This document shows positions 1 through 5,325 of a DNA stretch of 5,956 bases, one piece after another. The notes under the pieces were generated by a model. That model was not told where the DNA came from. It saw nothing but the letters and a program-made list of their open reading frames with translations, and did no database searches. Position 1 is the stretch's first letter; each line of letters opens with the position of its first letter. The DNA is from Bacteroidota bacterium (lineage in GTDB: Bacteria > Bacteroidota > Ignavibacteria > Ignavibacteriales > Ignavibacteriaceae), in contig JAJYIL010000207.1 of the NCBI GenBank assembly GCA_021790055.1, positions 1-5,956 of the forward strand, given 5' to 3'. Made by a program: the position numbers and the translations under genes.

Positions 1-233
1 ATTCGGAATCATCCAGCGGAACTGCTGTTCCAAAATTAATCTCGCATGAGAAAGGCGATAAAAGTGCCTTTGGAAAATTTCTTCAGAAAAGTAAATCACA
101 AAGCGCTTCTCAACAAACTGCCGGAGAAAAAAGCTCTGCCCTTATGGATATTTTTAAATCATCCGCTTCCTTCGATAAATACATCAAGGAACGGGAGAAC
201 AAACAGATAGTTCTAAAGCTCAATAAAAAATAA
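1..233 (+). CDS. C-terminal end of an unrecognised Ser/Lys-rich protein (partial, 5' end outside window)
   Basis: One plus-strand frame, read from base 3, is open for 76 codons and ends in TAA at 231-233. The other two plus frames hit stops within about 50 bases. The visible tail is rich in Ser, Lys and Gln, looks low in complexity for roughly its first 45 residues, and ends in a more ordered, charged segment (SFDKYIKERENKQIVLKLNKK region) that could be a short helix plus strand. No domain or catalytic motif is recognised, so no function is given. There is no good start in view; the only Met (in ALMDIF) is late and no convincing ribosome site precedes it, so the gene most likely begins left of the window. 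It converges on the AAA+ gene with 2 bases between the two stop codons. The coding call rests on the open frame and its protein-like end, so it is moderately sure. Confidence 0.6.
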   Translation, partial: SESSSGTAVPKLISHEKGDKSAFGKFLQKSKSQSASQQTAGEKSSALMDIFKSSASFDKYIKERENKQIVLKLNKK

Positions 234-235
234 TA

Positions 236-1747
236 TTACCTGTAGAAGTCATCTGTACCGGTAACATTTTGGTCGTCTTCTTCGTTATTCAGCGTAAACA
301 TTGAGCTAAGCATATCTTTGAACTGCACTCCATTTTCGAGCTTAAACTTGCTCAGCATTGAATATTCGGCTAATCCATGGAGTACGAATTCCATCATTAG
401 CAGTTGATTCCTTTCATCTGCTTTCGGTTGAAACTTCTTAACGACTTCCTTTAATCCCGGTATTGATCTTAGAGTCTCCTCGAACTCCTTCTCTGAAACA
501 CTCGAAAGAATATCTATGACATTTCCTTTACTGAACCAATTTATTATAGCCTGGTAATGGTTATTTTCATGGTTCTTTTTTGATCTTTCAGGCGAAGGGA
601 AATAATTCAGAAAAAGCGATTTAATTGCTTTCCCGATAAGGATAAACGCAACCTTTGAGGGACCTTCTTGTTCTCCTTCATAAACTAATTCTATCTTGCC
701 GGTAATTGAGGGAATAATGCCGTAAATATCGGCAATTCTAAGATGAGCTTCCTTTTCATTATTCAATATCATCCGTCGTTCAGCTGTACTAATTAAATTT
801 TCATATGCTGAAATTGTTAAACGGGCAGAGACCCCGCTCTTGGCATCGATATATTCGCTTTGTCTTGCTTCAATCGCAACTTGCTCAATTAAATTTTCAA
901 GAAGCTCACTGCGCTTGATTGAATTGCATTGCTCTTTGGTAAGATCGGATTCCTGCAGTGTAATTTCACGGGATATTTCAACAGTCTTCGGATAATGTGT
1001 AAGTATTTGGCTGCCAATTCTATCCTTTAGAGGCGTAACTATAGAGCCTCTATTTGTATAGTCTTCCGGGTTAGCAGTAAAGATAAATTGAATATCAAGA
1101 AGCAGCCTAATCTTAAAGCCGCGGATCTGGATATCATTTTCTTGAAGAATATTAAAGAGCGCAACTTGAATTCTTGCCTGCAAATCAGGAAGCTCGTTAA
1201 TAACAAAAATAGATCTATGCGACCGGGGAATTAAACCGAAGTGGATTACCCTTTCATCGGAGTATGGCAATTTAAGAGTTGCGGCTTTAATGGGGTCAAC
1301 ATCGCCAATCAAATCGGCTACAGACACATCTGGCGTTGCAAGCTTTTCGGCGTATCTTTCGGAACGGTGAATCCAGACTATCCCTGTATCATCGCCTTGC
1401 TCGGCAATCAGATCTTTAGCAACCCGGGAAAGCGGCAAGAACGGATCATCATTAAGCTCTGAACCGGCAACTGCCGGAACAAACTCATCAAGCAGATTTA
1501 TAAGCATTCTGGCAATCTTTGTCTTTGCCTGTCCTCTTAACCCCAGTAAAATAATGTTATGCCGTGATAGAATGGCTGTTTGAATATCCGGGATAACAGT
1601 ATCCTCATAGCCTAAAATTCCCTCAAACGGATTATGACTGTTCTTTAAGGTGTGAATAAGATTTTTTCTTAACTCATCTTTTATGCTTAAGGATTTATAG
1701 CCGCTTCTTTTTAATTCGCCAAGTGTGGATATCGAGGTTAATTTCAT
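236..1747 (-). CDS. AAA+ ATPase related to magnesium chelatase subunit I (BchI/MoxR-like), partner of the upstream VWA protein
   Basis: Predicted cytoplasmic AAA+ ATPase of 503 residues, numbered from the ATG at 1747. The Walker A is GLRGQAKT at about 69-76 (Lys75), the Walker B is IFVINELPDL with Asn184-Glu185, sensor 1 lies in FTANPEDYTNRG (Asn226), an arginine-finger candidate is Arg243 in PLKDRIG, and a sensor-2 Arg309 lies in SGVSARL. The long insert between Walker A and B and the ELPDLQARIQVALFNILQE stretch are typical of the Mg-chelatase I/MoxR clade. A GKIELVYEGEQEG segment near 350-362 and a helical tail of about 140 residues follow; from memory these mark a family found next to VWA genes in Actinobacteria and other phyla. 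Two P-loop positions differ from consensus: Ala where Gly is usual, and NE in place of DE. By analogy with BchI-BchD and RavA-ViaA it should form a hexamer that remodels a metal-centred or protein target. The target is unknown. It is the second gene of its operon, 32 bases after the VWA stop. Confidence 0.88.
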   Translation of the reverse strand: MKLTSISTLGELKRSGYKSLSIKDELRKNLIHTLKNSHNPFEGILGYEDTVIPDIQTAILSRHNIILLGLRGQAKTKIARMLINLLDEFVPAVAGSELNDDPFLPLSRVAKDLIAEQGDDTGIVWIHRSERYAEKLATPDVSVADLIGDVDPIKAATLKLPYSDERVIHFGLIPRSHRSIFVINELPDLQARIQVALFNILQENDIQIRGFKIRLLLDIQFIFTANPEDYTNRGSIVTPLKDRIGSQILTHYPKTVEISREITLQESDLTKEQCNSIKRSELLENLIEQVAIEARQSEYIDAKSGVSARLTISAYENLISTAERRMILNNEKEAHLRIADIYGIIPSITGKIELVYEGEQEGPSKVAFILIGKAIKSLFLNYFPSPERSKKNHENNHYQAIINWFSKGNVIDILSSVSEKEFEETLRSIPGLKEVVKKFQPKADERNQLLMMEFVLHGLAEYSMLSKFKLENGVQFKDMLSSMFTLNNEEDDQNVTGTDDFYR

Positions 1748-1759
1748 TGTTGTATGGTT

Positions 1760-1763
1760 CTCC
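1760..1763 (-). promoter_or_regulatory. Shine-Dalgarno GGAG that decides the AAA+ gene start
   Basis: On the minus strand GGAG lies 12 bases before the ATG at 1745-1747, a slightly long but usable spacing. The frame is also open six codons further up to a TTG at 1763-1765. That TTG overlaps the GGAG itself and has only AT-rich sequence (AATTAGAATTTT) ahead of it. The ATG is therefore the better start, giving 503 rather than 509 residues. Confidence 0.5.
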
Positions 1764-1779
1764 AAAAAATTCTAATTAT

Positions 1780-2877
1780 TTAGCGCACCCTTTTTCTTCT
1801 GTTGCGGATATAGTCTTCAAAGATGTAATCGCCTAATCCGCTAAGGCTGCTGTAAAAGGCGCGCCCGTTGTTGATTTTTGTAAACTCGCGAACGAATTGC
1901 TGAAGGTAAGGGTCGCGAGCAATCATAAATGTAGTAATCGGAATATTCAGCTTCCGGCATTTTGCAGCCTGGTCAAGAGTTTTGTTAACAATTTTTCTAT
2001 CGAGCCCGAAGCTGTTCTTATAATATTTGGCGCCTTCTTTAAGGCAGGTAGGCTTGCCGTCGGTTACCATAAAAACTTGCTTGTTGCTGGTCTTTCTTCT
2101 TCTGAGAATATCCAATGCAAGCTGCAGTCCTGCAACCGTATTAGTGTGGTAAGGACCAACCTGTAGGTACGGGAGATCTTTTATTTCAATGGGCCAGGCA
2201 TCATTGCCGAATACTAATATGTCCAAAGTATCTTTAGGATATTTTGTGGTAATTAATTCCGACAAAGCCATGGCAACTTTTTTTGCCGGAGTAATTCTAT
2301 CCTCGCCGTAAAGAATCATCGAGTGCGAAATGTCAATCATCAGGACGGTTGATGTTAATGCTTTAAAATCCCGTTCCTCTACTTCAAGGTCGTCTTCCGT
2401 AAGCTGGAAGTCTTCAATCCCATGATTTATTTGCGCGTTGCGTATTGAATCGGTAGCGTCAATTTGATCAAGCGAGTCGCCAAAATAATATTCTCTTCTA
2501 TCTGAAGTTGACTCATCGCCAAAGCCGGTATGTGGAGTCATGTGATTTCCGTGGGTTGACTTTTTCAGCTTGCCGAAAATTTCTTCAAGAGATTGACGCC
2601 TTATCGACTGCTCACTCTTTGCGGTTAAAATAAAGCCCGCCCCGGAATCATTATCTTCGATATAATTTTTGTCTTTCAGCTCTTGAATAAAGTCTCCCAT
2701 GCCGTACCCGTCATTTGTCAAGCCGTACTTTTTATCAAGCTGGTTCATCCAGTTTAAAGCTTCAGAAACATCACCTGATGTTATTGTAAGAAGCTGCGTA
2801 AATATTTTAAGCAGGTTCTTAAAGCCTCCGTTCATTTTCAACTGGGGAACGTAATCCGTGAATCTAATTCCAAGCAT
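1780..2877 (-). CDS. VWA-domain protein with intact MIDAS, BchD/CoxE-like partner of the AAA+ ATPase
   Basis: Predicted cytoplasmic 365-residue protein. An N-terminal helical part (about 1-105) ends in LTAKSEQSIRRQSLEEIF, a segment I recall in homologues from Actinobacteria. A polar linker with an acidic patch (EDDLEVEERD, 161-170) follows. The von Willebrand factor A domain spans about 175-350 and keeps all metal-site residues: DISHS (Asp182, Ser184, Ser186), Thr245 in YHTNT, and Asp273 in VTDGKPT. The C-terminus is very basic (RNRRKRVR). No signal peptide or membrane segment is seen. In related systems the VWA protein carries or recognises the substrate and the AAA+ partner supplies ATP-driven remodelling. 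It is the first gene of the pair. ATG at 2875-2877 is preceded by GAG with 8 bases spacing and by two candidate promoters in the 2878-3073 gap. Family and pairing are sure; the substrate is not visible. Confidence 0.9.
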   Translation of the reverse strand: MLGIRFTDYVPQLKMNGGFKNLLKIFTQLLTITSGDVSEALNWMNQLDKKYGLTNDGYGMGDFIQELKDKNYIEDNDSGAGFILTAKSEQSIRRQSLEEIFGKLKKSTHGNHMTPHTGFGDESTSDRREYYFGDSLDQIDATDSIRNAQINHGIEDFQLTEDDLEVEERDFKALTSTVLMIDISHSMILYGEDRITPAKKVAMALSELITTKYPKDTLDILVFGNDAWPIEIKDLPYLQVGPYHTNTVAGLQLALDILRRRKTSNKQVFMVTDGKPTCLKEGAKYYKNSFGLDRKIVNKTLDQAAKCRKLNIPITTFMIARDPYLQQFVREFTKINNGRAFYSSLSGLGDYIFEDYIRNRRKRVR

Positions 2878-2940
2878 TACTTTTTCTCAATTCATTTTTA
2901 TCCCAAAAATATAACTACCCGCCAGTAATTCAAGGAAGAA

Positions 2941-2970
2941 ATTATAGACGTGTGAGTTTGATTTTTCCAA
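2941..2970 (-). promoter_or_regulatory. Candidate sigma70-type promoter for the VWA-AAA+ operon (proximal)
   Basis: On the minus strand TTGGAA (4 of 6 to TTGACA) is followed after 18 bases by a perfect TATAAT at 2941-2946. Transcription would start near 2934, leaving a leader of roughly 57 bases before the VWA ATG. AT-rich DNA yields such matches by chance, and the host's promoter consensus is not known from this window. Confidence 0.45.
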
Positions 2971-3008
2971 TTTCAATATATGCCAATATAATCGATGTAA
3001 ATTAAATA

Positions 3009-3037
3009 ATCATTGCTGATATTGTGTTACTTGTCAA
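3009..3037 (-). promoter_or_regulatory. Second candidate promoter for the VWA-AAA+ operon (distal)
   Basis: On the minus strand a perfect TTGACA (3032-3037) is followed after exactly 17 bases by AATGAT (4 of 6 to TATAAT, 3009-3014). Start would be near 3002, giving a leader of about 125 bases. It lies 68 bases upstream of the proximal candidate. Either, both or neither may be used. Confidence 0.4.
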
Positions 3038-3047
3038 TTTAAAAAAG

Positions 3048-3060
3048 TTAGGTTACCTAA
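3048..3060. promoter_or_regulatory. 13-bp palindrome TTAGGT-T-ACCTAA, possible operator or weak terminator
   Basis: Two 6-base arms are perfect inverted copies around a single centre base at 3054. The site lies 13 bases past the stop of the serine hydrolase gene and 10 bases upstream of the distal TTGACA on the minus strand. On that strand it is followed by C and six T, so a 5-bp hairpin plus T-run could act as a weak Rho-independent terminator of the hydrolase message. Its position just upstream of a -35 box also fits a regulator binding site. The sequence alone does not choose between these. Confidence 0.4.
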
Positions 3061-3073
3061 ATCAAAAAGATGT

Positions 3074-4537
3074 TTATTCAGCCTCGATCTTCCTGATCAT
3101 TTTAAGCGCATATTTGTTGGAAGAGTTTAATTCAAGCGCGCGGTGGTATAACTGGATTGCTTTGCCTTTATTACCGTCGTGGTAATAAGAATCGCCTAAG
3201 CCGATGTAGGCTGAAATATCATCCGGGTACTTACGTGAGAAATAATAGAACCATCTTATCGCATCGTAATTCCTTTTAATGGAAAGCAAATCGTATCCGA
3301 AGAGATTGAATTCGCGTGAGGAATAGTCTAACCATTTAACAGAATCTTGGATATTCAATTGACATTCGGCAATGGCTGAGTCCAGGTTTTTCTGCAAAGT
3401 AATTTCCATCATTACATCGGACAATGGCTTTCTCGGAAACGGATTACCTCTTTCAAAGGCAATTGCAGCTAAATCCAGTGCAGGACTGCCGGGATTTCTA
3501 TCGTCCGTATTGATTAAGTCTACTACCGCAGACGAGTCTTCCGGGTAAATTGCAAGAAGAGAGATAAACCCGGTACCAAAACCGTAATGACCAAAAAATT
3601 TATTGCCGTGAGAGTCTCTTTTAATTTCAAATCCAAGCCCGCTTTCAATCATCCTTCCGTTAGGCAGCTTAGTTTTAACAAGCATAGTATCCAGAGTCGA
3701 ATACTTAATCAATTTTCCATCGAGAAGGGCATTAGCAAACCTTAAAATATCTTCCGAAGTGGAAACAAGCCCACCGCCTGCAAACTTAATACTCAAATCA
3801 GCCATCGGCGCATTTTGAATTTTCCTAAATTTATTTTTGTCGTAGCCACTTGCTTTGTTTGGAATTATTTCCTTTTGATATTCTGCATAGGTAGAAGTCA
3901 TTCCTGCGGGATAGAAAATATTCTTTCTGAGGTATTCGATAAACTTCATACCGCTAACGTACTCAATTATTGCCGCAAGAAGATTATATCCAAGAGTAGT
4001 ATAAATAAAATTTGTACCCGGTTTATAAACCAACGAGTCACTGCTGATAACATCTACGGCGTCCCTTGTCGTTGGATAAAAAACAGTACTGTTAAATTCG
4101 CCCGGCTTATAGCTTCGCAAACCGGCAGTGTGCCGGAGTATTTGTCTTACGGTAAATTTCCATCTCTTCCGCGGGAAATATGGAATATATTTCCGTGCAT
4201 CCGCATCAAGATTTAATTTTCCCTTTTCCCAAAGCTGCATTACGGCAACAGCAGTTATTATTTTCGAAATTGAAGCGATTCTGTAAACGGTTTGCGGAGT
4301 AGCCGGAACGTGATGACTTAAATCCGCATAGCCTTTAGCTCCGAGCCAGATAATTTTTCCTTTATGAAGTACGCCGGCTGAGATTGACGCGACATTTTTG
4401 TTTACCTGGTATTCGCTTAGATATTGATCAAGCTTGTGATTGCTATAATTCGGCTGACAGAACAGGACCCCCTGTGTAAGAATAATAAGAAATAAAATCA
4501 TCCATAAATAAATTTGCCATATAAAATTTTGCTTCAT
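3074..4537 (-). CDS. Exported serine hydrolase, beta-lactamase/penicillin-binding (class C-like) fold, with C-terminal TPR region
   Basis: A 487-residue protein numbered from the ATG at 4537; a TTG one codon upstream is also open but no clear ribosome site supports it. A hydrophobic stretch at about 6-26 is a signal peptide, so the enzyme should act in the periplasm or be membrane-tethered. The class C beta-lactamase-like domain (about 33-370) has SISK with nucleophile Ser89 and Lys92, the catalytic Tyr179 in YTT where many relatives have YSN, and HYG (317-319) at the KTG-equivalent position. The FAGGGLVSTSEDILRFANALL stretch is also typical. Residues about 403-485 form TPR-like helices, with one good repeat (AYIGLGDSYYHDGNKGKAIQLYHRALEL, about 443-470). 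Such proteins are peptidases, esterases or cell-wall hydrolases; substrate cannot be told from sequence. It is separated from clpP by 161 bases with a likely terminator, so is probably its own unit. Confidence 0.88.
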   Translation of the reverse strand: MKQNFIWQIYLWMILFLIILTQGVLFCQPNYSNHKLDQYLSEYQVNKNVASISAGVLHKGKIIWLGAKGYADLSHHVPATPQTVYRIASISKIITAVAVMQLWEKGKLNLDADARKYIPYFPRKRWKFTVRQILRHTAGLRSYKPGEFNSTVFYPTTRDAVDVISSDSLVYKPGTNFIYTTLGYNLLAAIIEYVSGMKFIEYLRKNIFYPAGMTSTYAEYQKEIIPNKASGYDKNKFRKIQNAPMADLSIKFAGGGLVSTSEDILRFANALLDGKLIKYSTLDTMLVKTKLPNGRMIESGLGFEIKRDSHGNKFFGHYGFGTGFISLLAIYPEDSSAVVDLINTDDRNPGSPALDLAAIAFERGNPFPRKPLSDVMMEITLQKNLDSAIAECQLNIQDSVKWLDYSSREFNLFGYDLLSIKRNYDAIRWFYYFSRKYPDDISAYIGLGDSYYHDGNKGKAIQLYHRALELNSSNKYALKMIRKIEAE

Positions 4538-4608
4538 CAATATATAAAATGAAATGGATAGATTTCTCTATTATGAAGTTAAATAACTCCTTGCTTACTC
4601 CCCATGAG

Positions 4609-4664
4609 AAAAAGGAATAATGGAATTATGAAATTGCAGCTCGATTCCAATACTCCATTATTCC
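4609..4664 (-). terminator. Likely Rho-independent terminator downstream of clpP
   Basis: On the minus strand GGAATAATGGA (4654-4664) and TCCATTATTCC (4614-4624) form a perfect 11-bp stem, extendable by a G-U and a U-A pair, with a loop of 29 bases, followed at once by five T (4609-4613). It begins 34 bases after the clpP stop. The T-run occurs only in the clpP direction. A competing 6-bp stem (TGGAAT/ATTCCA, loop 17) lies inside it. The stem is AT-rich and the loop long, so efficiency may be modest. Confidence 0.5.
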
Positions 4665-4674
4665 AATACTCCAT
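4644..4674. repeat. Two tandem 15-bp copies in the clpP-hydrolase intergenic gap
   Basis: ATTCCAATACTCCAT occurs at 4644-4658 and again, identically, at 4660-4674, with one T between (period 16). The region between and within the copies also supplies one arm of the inverted repeat with 4614-4624, so direct and inverted symmetry overlap. Two copies are too few for a CRISPR array. The pattern resembles short simple intergenic repeats that may be dispersed in the genome. Confidence 0.75.
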
Positions 4675-4698
4675 AAAAAAGGGCTTGCAAGTATTAGT

Positions 4699-5325
4699 TC
4701 ATTTCTTTGGAACGGTAACTCTCTTTTCGAGTATGTTATCGATAAGGTTATAAGCTTTAGCTTCTTCTGCAGAAAGGAAATAATCCCTGTCGCAGTCCTT
4801 ATAAATTTGTTCCAAAGTTTTGCCGGTGTGGTCGGCTAAAATTTTGTAAAGGATATCCCTTGTTTTAAGCATTTCCTTAGCATGGATTTCGATATCGGTA
4901 GTTTGCCCCTGCAATCCGCCGATCCAAGGCTGGTGAATCATTATACTGGAATTCGGCAGGGAAGTGCGTTTGCCGGCAGCGCCGCCTGCAAGAAGAATAG
5001 CCGCCATACTTGCCGCCATACCTACGCAGATTGTAGATACATCCGGCTTTATATATTTCATCGTATCGTATATTGCAAGTCCGGCAGATACGCTTCCGCC
5101 GGGCGAGTTAATGTAAAGGTTAATATCTTTGTCGGAATCTTCTGCCTCAAGAAAAATCAATTGAGCGATTGTTAAGCTTGCAATATGATCATCAATCGGT
5201 GTTCCGATAAAAATAATTCTTTCCCGAAGAAGCCGGGAATAAATGTCCATGCCTCTTTCGCCGCGTCCGGTCTGCTCTATTACGTAAGGAACTAACTGGT
5301 TGTAAATTTCTGGGTAGTTTTTCAT
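4699..5325 (-). CDS. clpP: ATP-dependent Clp protease proteolytic subunit ClpP
   Basis: A 208-residue cytoplasmic serine protease, the usual length for ClpP. It forms a two-ring tetradecamer that degrades proteins unfolded and fed in by a Clp ATPase such as ClpX or ClpA/ClpC. The catalytic triad is visible: Ser106 in GMAASMAA, His131 in MIHQPWIGG, and Asp181 in DRDYFLSAEEA. The oligomerisation and oxyanion-region motifs INSPGGSVSAGLAIYDTM and GRGERGMDIYSRLL are intact. The ATG at 5323-5325 overlaps the tig stop by 4 bases (ATGA), and a strong GGAGG lies 7 bases upstream, inside the end of tig, so the two are translationally linked. No clpX follows; the next gene is a serine hydrolase on the same strand after a probable terminator. 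No frame damage is seen. Confidence 0.98.
   Translation of the reverse strand: MKNYPEIYNQLVPYVIEQTGRGERGMDIYSRLLRERIIFIGTPIDDHIASLTIAQLIFLEAEDSDKDINLYINSPGGSVSAGLAIYDTMKYIKPDVSTICVGMAASMAAILLAGGAAGKRTSLPNSSIMIHQPWIGGLQGQTTDIEIHAKEMLKTRDILYKILADHTGKTLEQIYKDCDRDYFLSAEEAKAYNLIDNILEKRVTVPKK

Noticed and set aside
255..264. TACCGGTA palindrome as part of a terminator between the convergent genes
   Set aside because: It is short, lies inside the AAA+ coding end and has no T-run after it.
1241..1462. Open plus-strand frame of 73 codons antisense to the AAA+ gene
   Set aside because: It lies wholly opposite a well-supported conserved gene, has no ribosome site and its translation looks random.
1897..2166. 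Open plus-strand frame of 89 codons antisense to the VWA gene
   Set aside because: It overlaps the conserved VWA domain on the other strand and shows no family features.
236..2877. Chlorophyll or cobalamin magnesium/cobalt chelatase genes
   Set aside because: The fold is related, but no H/N large subunit or tetrapyrrole gene is near, and the P-loop and Walker B differ from BchI.
3815..4216. Open plus-strand frame of 133 codons antisense to the serine hydrolase
   Set aside because: It is long but mirrors the catalytic domain of a conserved gene; Cys- and Ile-rich translation without a recognisable motif.
4446..4460. Lipoprotein signal at Cys27 (VLFC) of the serine hydrolase
   Set aside because: Phe just before the Cys does not fit the usual lipobox, so an ordinary signal peptide or anchor is more likely.
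3074..4537. Antibiotic-resistance beta-lactamase
   Set aside because: The fold is shared, but the YTT motif, TPR tail and chromosomal housekeeping context give no support for a resistance role.
4644..4674. CRISPR array
   Set aside because: There are only two 15-base copies with a one-base spacer and no cas genes.
4675..4691. Terminator from the CTTGCAAG palindrome followed by CCC and six T just after clpP
   Set aside because: The palindrome leaves no room for a loop, so only a 2-3 bp stem could form; the larger hairpin further down is a better terminator.
4882..5175. Open plus-strand frame of 97 codons antisense to clpP
   Set aside because: It is a shadow of the highly conserved clpP active-site region.
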